38,526 nucleotides of DNA, from assembly GCA_964418645.1 (NCBI GenBank), contig CAYQME010000021.1:1-38526 (forward strand), given 5' to 3'. A program made the position numbers and the translations under genes. Below are positions 1 to 6,819 of this stretch, piece by piece; position 1 is the first letter of the stretch, and every line of letters begins with the position of its first letter. The DNA is from JAADHG01 sp964418645 (GTDB lineage Bacteria; Bacteroidota; Bacteroidia; Flavobacteriales; Flavobacteriaceae). Under the pieces are notes generated by a model, which saw nothing but the letters and a program-made list of their open reading frames with translations, was not told the origin of the DNA and made no database searches.

Positions 1-93
1 TTTGTTTGAGGCTAATGTACAAAAGAAGTTTTTCCCACGAAAGAGAGAATCTTATTTTAATCACTGAATTATTTAATAATATTACATGGAAAC

Positions 94-109
94 ATATTCC
101 TTGGAATAT
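94..109. promoter_or_regulatory. Candidate MarR operator (palindrome over the -33 box)
   Basis: ATATTCC-TT-GGAATAT is a perfect inverted repeat with 7-base arms. It covers the TTG at 101-103 that serves as the -33 element of the promoter before the flavin reductase. A longer palindrome with the same TTCC-N2-GGAA core lies before pirin (2163-2182). A MarR-family gene sits between the two sites. Palindromes of this size are typical MarR operators; the assignment is inference. Confidence 0.5.
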
Positions 110-131
110 ATAATTCTTTTTCTTATCTTTG
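101..131 (+). promoter_or_regulatory. Bacteroidota-type promoter of the redox cluster
   Basis: TTG at 101-103 and TATCTTTG at 124-131 are separated by 20 bases. They match the Bacteroidota -33 TTG / -7 TAnnTTTG consensus. Transcription would begin a few bases after 131, leaving a short leader before the ATG at 152. This rules against a start at 86. Confidence 0.6.
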
Positions 132-151
132 GCAAATATTATATAGAAAAC

Positions 152-682
152 ATGAAAAAGGTATTAGCATTTGCAGGAAGTAACAGTAAAAATTCAATAA
201 ACAAGCAATTGGCAGTATATGCAACAAACCAAATTAATGGAGTAGAAGTTATAGTTCTCGATTTAAACGATTTTGAATTACCGCTCTATGGAATTGATTA
301 TGAAACAGAACATGGTATACCAGAAAATGCCCAAAAGTTTTTGGATGAGATAAAGTCTTCTGATGGGATTGTATTATCATTGGCAGAACATAATGGCGCT
401 TATTCATCCGTTTTTAAAAACTTATTTGATTGGATGTCACGAATAGATGGTAAGCTATGGAATAATAAACCTATGTTACTTATGGCAACATCGCCAGGAG
501 GCAGAGGAGGAGCCTCAGTATTAGAAATAGCAAAAGGACGTTTCCCGCATATGGGAGGGAATATAATAGCATATTTTTCACTACCTTCATTCAATCTAAA
601 TTTTTTAGAAGATAAAATAGTAAATTCACAATTAAGGAGTGATTTTGAAGAAGCCATTAAAAAACTAGAGCAAGCAATTTAA
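152..682 (+). CDS. NAD(P)H-dependent FMN reductase-like flavoprotein
   Basis: Flavodoxin-fold NADPH-dependent FMN reductase family, 176 residues, cytosolic. Such enzymes reduce flavins, quinones or azo compounds with NAD(P)H. The N-terminus MKKVLAFAGSNSKNSINKQ has the FMN phosphate-binding G-S-x-S/N loop after the first strand. A later segment (LAEHNGAYSSVFKNLFDWMS) matches the family's P-E-Y/H-N-x-x-x-x-x-x-K-N-x-x-D-W pattern that borders the flavin. The frame is open to an ATG at 86, but a promoter-like -33/-7 pair (101-131) lies inside that extension and the extra 22 residues do not fit the family, so I start at 152. It is the first gene of a redox cluster that includes a MarR regulator and pirin. 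The exact substrate cannot be read from sequence. Confidence 0.9.
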   Translation: MKKVLAFAGSNSKNSINKQLAVYATNQINGVEVIVLDLNDFELPLYGIDYETEHGIPENAQKFLDEIKSSDGIVLSLAEHNGAYSSVFKNLFDWMSRIDGKLWNNKPMLLMATSPGGRGGASVLEIAKGRFPHMGGNIIAYFSLPSFNLNFLEDKIVNSQLRSDFEEAIKKLEQAI

Positions 683-762
683 ATAATGATAGTAAGAGTT
701 CTAACAGCGAAATAATTAAGGAATATTCAAACGAAGGATTTACTGTTATTTGGAAACCCAAA

Positions 763-1125
763 ATGTGTATTCATGCAGCTGAGTGTGTAAAACGATTGCC
801 GAATGTTTATAACCCAAATGCTAAACCATGGATTACAATTGAAAATACAACTTCTGAAGAATTAATTTCTCAAATTGATGCTTGTCCTTCAGGAGCCTTA
901 ACTTATAAATCTAATAGTATAGAAAATCAGATAGAAATGGAAGAAACAACTAAAATAGATGTCTTAGAAAATGGACCATTACTGGTTCATGGGACCATGG
1001 AAGTTACAAATTGTAATGGTAAAAAAGAGGTGAAGGAAAAAACAACTGCGTTTTGCAGATGTGGTGTTTCACAAAATAAACCGTATTGTGATGGTGCACA
1101 TAAAAAAGCTGAATTTAAAGGATAA
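763..1125 (+). CDS. Mono-cluster (YjdI-like) plus CDGSH iron-sulfur protein, N-terminus unresolved
   Basis: A two-part iron-sulfur protein. The first half resembles E. coli YjdI (Fer4_19): CIHAAEC near the start, then NPNAKPWI and ACPSGAL. The second half is a CDGSH zinc-finger-like 2Fe-2S domain with C-x-C-x2-S-x3-P-x-C-D-G-A-H (CRCGVSQNKPYCDGAH). Only one ATG precedes the cluster cysteines (763), and it would remove the first beta-strand of the family. The frame is open upstream to 661 and encodes family-like residues (EYSNEGFTVIWKPK) but has no in-frame ATG, GTG or TTG. An ATG at 686 lies one base out of frame. The gene may therefore carry a one-base loss or use a rare ATT start. It sits 3 bases before the channel gene and is clearly in the same operon. 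Electron transfer or redox sensing is the likely role. Confidence 0.8.
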   Translation: MCIHAAECVKRLPNVYNPNAKPWITIENTTSEELISQIDACPSGALTYKSNSIENQIEMEETTKIDVLENGPLLVHGTMEVTNCNGKKEVKEKTTAFCRCGVSQNKPYCDGAHKKAEFKG

Positions 1126-1127
1126 TT

Positions 1128-1700
1128 ATGAAAACAAACAGACTCGAAGCTTTTAGTGATGGTGTACTGGCCATAATAATTACGATTATGGTATTAGAAT
1201 TTAAAGTACCTGAAGAAGTTACTTTTAAGGCCTTAATCCCAATAGCTCCATCTTTTGTAAGTTATCTTTTGAGTTTTATTTATTTAGGAATTTATTGGAA
1301 TAATCATCACCATTTATTTATGATAACTGAAAAGGTTAACGGAAAAATACTTTGGGCAAATTTGCACTTATTGTTTTGGTTATCTCTCATTCCTTTTGCA
1401 ACTTCATGGATAGGAGAACATCATTTAGAACCAGTGCCAATAAGTGTTTATGGTTTTGTTTTACTAATGAGTGGTATTGCTTTTTTTATTTTACAAAATA
1501 CCATTATTCATCATCATGGTAAAGATTTTATTTTAAGAAAGGCTATTGGTAAAGATTATAAGGGAAAATTATCTATGATAATATATTTAATTGGATTAAT
1601 ACTAAGTTTTATTAATCCTTGGATTGCAGTTTTCTGCTATATCTTTGTTGCTATAATGTGGATAGTTCCTGATAGAAGAATTGAAAAAAGTATTAAGTAA
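1128..1700 (+). CDS. TMEM175-family (DUF1211) potassium channel
   Basis: A 190-residue integral membrane protein of the prokaryotic TMEM175/DUF1211 family, K+-conducting channels that assemble as tetramers. The family signature is at the very start: RLEAFSDGVLAIIITIMVLE (the F-S-D-G-V-x-A-I pore-helix motif). The second membrane segment ends in the typical W-N-N-H-H-H-x-F. About six hydrophobic segments can be counted, as expected for one bacterial subunit. The gene begins 3 bases after the Fe-S protein and ends 12 bases before the MarR gene, so it is part of that operon. Co-transcription with a flavin reductase and a redox-type regulator is unusual for an ion channel and hints at K+ flux during redox or electrophile stress. 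That link is inference. Confidence 0.88.
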   Translation: MKTNRLEAFSDGVLAIIITIMVLEFKVPEEVTFKALIPIAPSFVSYLLSFIYLGIYWNNHHHLFMITEKVNGKILWANLHLLFWLSLIPFATSWIGEHHLEPVPISVYGFVLLMSGIAFFILQNTIIHHHGKDFILRKAIGKDYKGKLSMIIYLIGLILSFINPWIAVFCYIFVAIMWIVPDRRIEKSIK

Positions 1701-1711
1701 ACCTGTTTTTT

Positions 1712-2149
1712 ATGGGAGATATTTCTAAAGACATAAACTCTAATTTTCCAAACAATAAAGTAAAGGCATTGCTCAATTTAATTTATACAGCTAACTGGAT
1801 TAGTAGTCAGCAAAATACTTTCTTTAAACCCTTTGGTATTTCGCCACAACAATTTAATATATTAAGAATATTACGTGGTGCAAAAACACCACTAAAGGTA
1901 AATACAATAAAAGAGCGTATGTTAGAACGTGCACCAAATGCAACGCGATTAATGGATAAGCTTTGTGATAAAGGCCTTATTGAACGTATTGCGTGTCCTG
2001 GAGACAGGCGTGTAGTTCATATTCAAATCACAAACAATGGTTTAAGTTTATTGCAAAAAATAGATAAGAATATGAAGGAAGATTACCTCGAAAATTTGAC
2101 TCAAAATGAAGCAGAACAATTAAGTGATTTACTAGATAAAATAAGATAA
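1712..2149 (+). CDS. MarR-family transcriptional regulator
   Basis: A 145-residue winged-helix regulator of the MarR family. Residues about 45-110 hold the DNA-binding region (QQFNILRILRG, then a recognition helix with APNATRLMDKL and the wing GDRRVVHIQIT); helices at both ends form the dimer interface. Cys85 and Cys95 lie beside the recognition helix and wing, where some MarR proteins sense oxidants or electrophiles. The gene is 11 bases after the channel gene and 47 bases before pirin. Two palindromes with a TTCC-N2-GGAA core, at the operon promoter and just before pirin, are its likely operators. That would make it an autorepressor also controlling pirin. The ligand is unknown. Confidence 0.9.
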   Translation: MGDISKDINSNFPNNKVKALLNLIYTANWISSQQNTFFKPFGISPQQFNILRILRGAKTPLKVNTIKERMLERAPNATRLMDKLCDKGLIERIACPGDRRVVHIQITNNGLSLLQKIDKNMKEDYLENLTQNEAEQLSDLLDKIR

Positions 2150-2162
2150 AAAATTTATAAAT

Positions 2163-2182
2163 ATATTTTCCATGGAAAATAT
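2163..2182. promoter_or_regulatory. Candidate MarR operator before pirin
   Basis: ATATTTTCCATGGAAAATAT is a perfect 20-base palindrome in the gap between marR and pirin, ending 14 bases before the pirin ATG. It shares the TTCC-N2-GGAA core and flanking ATAT with the palindrome at 94-109. It is inferred to be bound by the MarR protein encoded immediately upstream. Confidence 0.5.
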
Positions 2183-2196
2183 TAAAAAAAGTAAAA

Positions 2197-3069
2197 ATGA
2201 AACTAAACACAATTAAAACAGTAGAGCGAAGTGATTTTGTAAACATGGGACCAGTTAGGTTACGACAACCTATACCAACTCAAAAAATAGAGATGATAGA
2301 CCCATTTGTACTATTGCACCATTATGGACCATATACAATAGATGAAGAGAATAATCCATTTGATTTAGGACCACATCCTCATAGAGGATTTGAACCTGTA
2401 ACATTTTTAATACAAGGCGAACAATTGCATCGTGATTCTTTGGGGCACGAAAGTGTTGTAAAAGCAGGAGATGTACAATGGACAACCGCAGGACGTGGAA
2501 TAATTCATGCAGAGGGTCCAACAAAAGCGTTTGTAAAGCGAAGAGGAACACTCGAAGGCATTCAACTTTGGTTAAACTTGCCAGCAGAAAAAAAAATGAT
2601 TCAGCCCAATTATCAACACGTAAAGAAAGAAGACTTTAAACTTGTCACTTCAAGTGATGGTAAGGTTAATATTCAAATAATTGCTGGTCATCTTGAAAGT
2701 AAATCTGGAAAAATAGCCACACAAACTTTGGTTAATGCCTATATGATTGATGTAGATAAGGATGGTTTTTATGAGCTTGAGATTGATCAGGAACATCTAA
2801 GTTTAATCTATTTATTAAATGGAAGTGTAACAATTAATGGTAATGAAGCTTTGATTCAAGATGAAAATCAACTTATTGAATTTCATCAAGATGGAGAGGG
2901 GTTTTCAATAAAAGGGAATACAAAAAGTAAGCTATTATTCTTATCTGGTAAACCGTTTAAAGAGCATGTGGCAAGTTGGGGACCATATGTTATGAATACT
3001 CAAACTGAAATTATGGAAGCCATGCGAGATTTCCAGCAAGGTAAAATGGGATTTCTTCCTGTGAGTTAG
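2197..3069 (+). CDS. Pirin family protein
   Basis: A 290-residue bicupin of the pirin family, cytosolic; bacterial members act as iron-dependent quercetin dioxygenases or as redox-sensing partners of metabolic enzymes. The N-terminal cupin carries the metal ligands: His60 and His62 (LGPHPHRGFE) and His104/Glu106 (GIIHAE), equivalent to the H-H-H-E set of pirins. The C-terminal cupin (about 165-285) ends with FKEHVASWGPYVMNT, typical of the family. It follows marR by 47 bases, with a palindromic operator candidate in between. Pirins beside MarR regulators and flavin reductases are a common response to electrophilic or phenolic stress. Whether this one has quercetinase activity cannot be told from sequence. 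Confidence 0.93.
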   Translation: MKLNTIKTVERSDFVNMGPVRLRQPIPTQKIEMIDPFVLLHHYGPYTIDEENNPFDLGPHPHRGFEPVTFLIQGEQLHRDSLGHESVVKAGDVQWTTAGRGIIHAEGPTKAFVKRRGTLEGIQLWLNLPAEKKMIQPNYQHVKKEDFKLVTSSDGKVNIQIIAGHLESKSGKIATQTLVNAYMIDVDKDGFYELEIDQEHLSLIYLLNGSVTINGNEALIQDENQLIEFHQDGEGFSIKGNTKSKLLFLSGKPFKEHVASWGPYVMNTQTEIMEAMRDFQQGKMGFLPVS

Positions 3070-3151
3070 AAGCAAGCATCCGAAAATGGGTACTTTTTTT
3101 TATTGAAAAAATGTCGATATTTGTGTTTCCTTAATTATAAAACAAAATTGT

Positions 3152-3334
3152 ATGGCAATGAATAAAAACACAGTATTGGCTTGGGCAACTTTTATAATGA
3201 TTTTTGTTGGACTTGGTTTAATTGCACTTGGTGCTTTTAGATATAATGAAGTTGTTGGTTGGGGTTTAGCAGCAGTAGGCTTTGGCTTTTTTGCTATTGC
3301 TTGGGTATTTAATGCATTAAAAGGTAGAGTATAA
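3152..3334 (+). CDS. Small CAL67264-type membrane protein
   Basis: A 60-residue protein made almost entirely of two transmembrane helices (about residues 8-28 and 33-54), glycine-rich, with a short basic C-terminus (KGRV). From memory it matches the short Bacteroidota family called CAL67264 membrane protein; its function is unknown. An alternative start two codons later (3158) is possible. The stop codon overlaps the ATG of ettA by one base (TAATG), so the two are probably translationally coupled. The -7-like sequence ahead of it is imperfect (GATATTTG). Confidence 0.8.
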   Translation: MAMNKNTVLAWATFIMIFVGLGLIALGAFRYNEVVGWGLAAVGFGFFAIAWVFNALKGRV

Positions 3335-5025
3335 TGAGCGATGATAAAAAGGTAATCTTTTCAATGTCTGGTGTTACCAAAACATTTAAGAGTGCAAATA
3401 CACCTGTTTTAAAAAATATTTATTTAAGTTTTTTTTACGGAGCCAAAATTGGAATTCTTGGGCTTAACGGTTCTGGTAAATCTACATTGTTAAAAATTAT
3501 AGCTGGCGTTGATAAGAATTATCAAGGAGATGTAATGTTCTCTCAGGATTATACAGTGGGGTTTTTAGAGCAAGAACCACAATTAGACGAAAATAAAACA
3601 GTTTTAGAAATTGTAAAAGAAGGTGTTGCAGAAACAGTTGCTATTCTTGATGAATACAACAAAATAAATGATATGTTTGGCTTGGAAGAAGTTTATTCCA
3701 ATCCAGAAAAGATGCAAAAGCTTATGGACAAGCAGGCAGAACTTCAAGATCAAATTGATGCTGCTAATGCATGGGAATTAGACACAAAATTGGAGATTGC
3801 AATGGATGCCTTACGAACTCCAGATAGTGATAAAAAGATTGAAATTCTTTCTGGTGGTGAGCGTCGTCGTGTAGCATTATGCCGTTTGTTATTACAAGAA
3901 CCAGATGTATTATTATTAGATGAACCTACAAATCACCTAGATGCAGAATCTGTACATTGGTTGGAGCATCATTTGGCACAATATAAAGGAACAGTAATTG
4001 CTGTTACTCACGATAGATACTTTTTAGATAATGTTGCAGGATGGATATTAGAACTAGATAGAGGAGAAGGCATTCCATGGAAAGGAAATTATTCTTCTTG
4101 GTTAGATCAAAAGTCTAAACGAATGGCACAAGAGAGTAAAACGGCATCAAAGCGTCAAAAAACGCTAGAGCGTGAGTTAGAATGGGTACGTCAAGGAGCC
4201 AAAGGAAGGCAAGCAAAGCAAAAAGCACGTTTGAAGAACTATGATAAATTAATGAGCCAAGACCAGAAGCAATTGGATGAAAAACTTGAAATCTATATTC
4301 CTAATGGACCCAGACTTGGCACTAATGTTATTGAAGCTATTGGCGTAAGTAAATGCTATGATGATAAATTGCTTTACGATGATCTAAAATTCAAACTCCC
4401 ACAAGCAGGAATAGTAGGTGTTATTGGTCCAAATGGAGCTGGTAAAACTACTATTTTTAAAATGATTATGGGAGAAGAAAGCCCTGATAATGGAGAATTT
4501 AAAGTAGGAGATACTGCTAAAATTGCTTATGTTGATCAAAAGCATTCTAATATAGATTCGGATAAAACTATATGGCAAAACTTTAGCGATGAACAAGAGT
4601 TAGTCATGATGGGAGGAAAACAAGTAAACTCTCGTGCATATTTAAGTCGATTTAATTTTTCTGGAAGTGAGCAAAATAAAAAAGTGAGTTTATTATCAGG
4701 AGGAGAGCGTAATCGTTTGCATTTGGCAATGACACTTAAAGAAGAAGGCAATGTATTACTTTTAGACGAACCTACTAATGACCTTGATGTCAATACATTA
4801 AGAGCCTTAGAAGAAGGATTAGAAAATTTTGCTGGTTGTGCTGTTGTGATTAGTCATGATAGATGGTTTTTAGATAGAATCTGTACACATATTTTAGCTT
4901 TTGAAGGTGATTCTCAAGTGTATTTCTTTGAAGGTAGTTTTAGCGATTATGAAGAAAATAAAAAGAAACGCCTTGGGGGTGATATAATGCCAAAGCGTAT
5001 AAAATATAAGAAACTAATTAGATAA
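3334..5025 (+). CDS. ettA: Energy-dependent translational throttle ABC-F protein EttA
   Basis: A 563-residue ABC-F ATPase with two nucleotide-binding domains and no membrane segments. EttA binds the ribosomal E site and gates entry into elongation according to ADP/ATP ratio. Domain 1 has Walker A GLNGSGKST (about 43-51), signature LSGGERRR (172-179) and Walker B LLLDEPTNHLD (D196, E197). The basic linker around 270-310 (GAKGRQAKQKARLKNYDKL) is the tRNA-interacting region. Domain 2 has GPNGAGKTT (365-373), LLSGGERNR and LLLDEPTNDLD. The C-terminal RIKYKKLIR is characteristic of EttA, not of antibiotic-resistance ABC-F proteins. The length fits E. coli EttA (about 555). The start overlaps the preceding small membrane protein gene, and a strong hairpin terminator follows. 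Confidence 0.95.
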   Translation: MSDDKKVIFSMSGVTKTFKSANTPVLKNIYLSFFYGAKIGILGLNGSGKSTLLKIIAGVDKNYQGDVMFSQDYTVGFLEQEPQLDENKTVLEIVKEGVAETVAILDEYNKINDMFGLEEVYSNPEKMQKLMDKQAELQDQIDAANAWELDTKLEIAMDALRTPDSDKKIEILSGGERRRVALCRLLLQEPDVLLLDEPTNHLDAESVHWLEHHLAQYKGTVIAVTHDRYFLDNVAGWILELDRGEGIPWKGNYSSWLDQKSKRMAQESKTASKRQKTLERELEWVRQGAKGRQAKQKARLKNYDKLMSQDQKQLDEKLEIYIPNGPRLGTNVIEAIGVSKCYDDKLLYDDLKFKLPQAGIVGVIGPNGAGKTTIFKMIMGEESPDNGEFKVGDTAKIAYVDQKHSNIDSDKTIWQNFSDEQELVMMGGKQVNSRAYLSRFNFSGSEQNKKVSLLSGGERNRLHLAMTLKEEGNVLLLDEPTNDLDVNTLRALEEGLENFAGCAVVISHDRWFLDRICTHILAFEGDSQVYFFEGSFSDYEENKKKRLGGDIMPKRIKYKKLIR

Positions 5026-5028
5026 TAA

Positions 5029-5056
5029 AAAAAAACCTGCAATTGCAGGTTTTTTT
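5029..5056. terminator. Intrinsic terminator after ettA
   Basis: A-run, ACCTGC, loop AATT, GCAGGT and T-run form a perfect symmetrical hairpin directly after the ettA stop. It can also serve the convergent small gene ending at 5077. Confidence 0.9.
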
Positions 5057-5076
5057 ATACATATCCTGGATTACAT

Positions 5077-5313
5077 TTAATTGTCGTATAAATGACCTTC
5101 AGTAAAGTCTTTATATTCTTTGTTATCTTCTTCCGATTGTAAGGATCTTTTTTTGCTTAGTTTTTCATTCTCAGCTTTTAGCTTAAACGATTTTCTAATA
5201 CCTAGAATCAATAATATTAAGAAAAAGGAAACTGTAATAATTAGAATAGTAACAATACTTGATTGTTCTATCAGAAGTAATGTGCTAATTTTTGATGGTA
5301 AATTGTAAAACAT
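5077..5313 (-). CDS. Small single-span membrane protein, hypothetical
   Basis: A 78-residue protein, not assigned to a named family. One transmembrane helix (about residues 18-40, IVTILIITVSFFLILLILGI) is followed by a charged cytosolic tail with a short helical stretch (SFKLKAENEKLSKKR) and an acidic end, NKEYKDFTEGHLYDN. The tail composition, an ATG start and the convergent position against ettA with a shared terminator support a real gene. An antisense frame of 62 codons covers the same bases but looks random. Function unknown. Confidence 0.6.
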   Translation of the reverse strand: MFYNLPSKISTLLLIEQSSIVTILIITVSFFLILLILGIRKSFKLKAENEKLSKKRSLQSEEDNKEYKDFTEGHLYDN

Positions 5314-5878
5314 TTAGGTTGCGATTTGGGTTAATAGCATTTCAAAGATATAATTTTTATTTAAGTAAACAACTATAAATGAATAAACTATACGATTAAT
5401 CTACTAGATTTTGGGTTTGTTTCCAATATTTAAAATTCTTTAACGCCTTATTCATAAGCATAAAGGATTAAGTATTAACTGCTTTTAGTTTGTCCAGAAA
5501 GTTTTTGTTCATTATTAAAAATTTAATATGCCTAAATAAGTAATTGCCCTGAATTAGTATTTCGAATACTTTTTTTAACAAAACTTTTACTACAAGCATA
5601 AATAGTCTAAATTGTTGATATACATTAATATGCAATAATTCGAGTAGTACAAGGAGTACTAAATATCGTATTGTAAACATCCAAATATTTATGTTGTTCG
5701 TATATATTGCTATAATGAGTATTTAATTGGAATCGGTTTCTAATTTTTGTAATAAAGTAAAAGTTTGTCTACTAAATAATAAGACAAATCTTAAGGTAAC
5801 TAGAACGTAATTATTTACTTTTAACAATATTAATCAACAAATAAAATTAGTAGGTTTAACACAAACAAATTAACAATT
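5314..5878. other. Gene-poor AT-rich gap, 565 bases
   Basis: No convincing gene. The longest frame (70 codons, minus strand, 5468-5680) translates to a Leu/Val/Ile-rich string typical of AT-rich noncoding DNA, with no recognisable family. A small dyad (AGTAC-AAGG-AGTACT region near 5644-5660) and a near-match to a -7 box at about 5739 (TAATTTTTG, one base too long) are the only signals noted. The promoter of the following coiled-coil gene presumably lies here. Confidence 0.6.
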
Positions 5879-6769
5879 ATGGAAGACAAAGCTGCAAACA
5901 ACAATAGAAGCTTAAAAGTAATTTTAAGTATCGCAGTATTATTACTGGTAGGTACTGCATTTTATTCGTATTCATTATATAATGAAAGCGCTGAAACTAA
6001 AAAACAATTGACAGAAGAAAAAGCACTAGTATTAAAAGATTTAAACAATATGGCAGCACAATTTGATGTTGCGATAGGTGAAAACGAAGTTGCTAACCAA
6101 AAATTAGTTGAAGCTAGAGAACGTATTAAAGGATTGATGGATTCTCTTAAAGTTTCTGATAACAATGTTAGAAGTTTGTGGAGATACAAAAAGAAATTTT
6201 TAGCATTGCAAAAAGAAATGGATGTTATTTTAGCTGAAAATGATTCCTTAAAAGTAGAAAATGTATTACTTGCTTCATCATTAGATAGTACCAAAGTAGA
6301 ATTGGAAGCCAGTACAATGTTTAACGATTCCTTATTAGTACAAAATACAGAACTTGCTGATATTGTTGAAAACGCATCTGTGTTAACAACAGCTGGATTA
6401 AAAGGATTTGGAGTTATTGTACGTACTTCAGGAAAATTAATACCTACTGAAAGAGCAAAAAGAGCAGATAAAATTAGAATTTGTTATACAGTCACTAAAA
6501 ATAATTTAGTAGCTCAAGGAGATAAAGAATTTTTTGTACAGGTTTTAGATCCACAGAGTAATGTTTTAGGGTTAAATGAGCAGATTCAATTTGACGAAGT
6601 TACACTTAACTATAGTTTAATAAGCAAGTTTAACTACGAATCTAGAAACTTAGATATTTGTGAATTTATTGAAGCAAGAGGAGCTAAAAAGTTTGCAAAG
6701 GGACGTTATATTGTAAATGTATTTGATGAAAAATCTTTAGTATCTACAACCGAATTTGCATTGAAATAA
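5879..6769 (+). CDS. Membrane-anchored coiled-coil protein, conserved hypothetical
   Basis: A 296-residue protein with three parts: a short polar N-terminus, one transmembrane helix (about 13-33, VILSIAVLLLVGTAFYSYSL), a long heptad-like coiled coil (about 36-165, rich in Glu, Lys, Leu and Asn), and a C-terminal globular beta-rich domain (about 170-296) that starts with ASVLTTAGLKGFGVIVRTSG and contains two cysteines (KIRICYTV, LDICEF). The anchor puts the coiled coil and C-terminal domain in the periplasm. Similar proteins occur in many flavobacteria without known function, so far as I recall; I do not assign a role. It is monocistronic, with a 565-base gap upstream and its own hairpin terminator. 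Confidence 0.85.
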   Translation: MEDKAANNNRSLKVILSIAVLLLVGTAFYSYSLYNESAETKKQLTEEKALVLKDLNNMAAQFDVAIGENEVANQKLVEARERIKGLMDSLKVSDNNVRSLWRYKKKFLALQKEMDVILAENDSLKVENVLLASSLDSTKVELEASTMFNDSLLVQNTELADIVENASVLTTAGLKGFGVIVRTSGKLIPTERAKRADKIRICYTVTKNNLVAQGDKEFFVQVLDPQSNVLGLNEQIQFDEVTLNYSLISKFNYESRNLDICEFIEARGAKKFAKGRYIVNVFDEKSLVSTTEFALK

Positions 6770-6789
6770 AAAAATTAAATTTGATTTTA

Positions 6790-6819
6790 AAGCCTTAAGA
6801 ACTTTCTTAAGGCTTTTTA
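6790..6819. terminator. Intrinsic terminator between the coiled-coil gene and hutI
   Basis: AAGCCTTAAG, a 6-base loop and CTTAAGGCTT followed by T residues. It lies between convergent genes and can act on both strands. Confidence 0.85.

Noticed and set aside
86..151. N-terminal extension of the flavin reductase from ATG 86
   Set aside because: The extension contains the -33/-7 promoter pair and does not fit the family; ATG 152 gives the normal start.
4074..4083. Third TTCCATGGAA match, as a MarR site
   Set aside because: It lies inside conserved ettA coding sequence with short flanks; probably chance.
3334..5025. Antibiotic-resistance ABC-F protein
   Set aside because: The linker and C-terminal RIKYKKL match EttA; resistance ABC-Fs have a different linker.
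5468..5680. 70-codon minus-strand frame in the gene-poor gap
   Set aside because: Low-complexity Leu/Val-rich translation, no family resemblance, no promoter; typical of AT-rich noncoding DNA.
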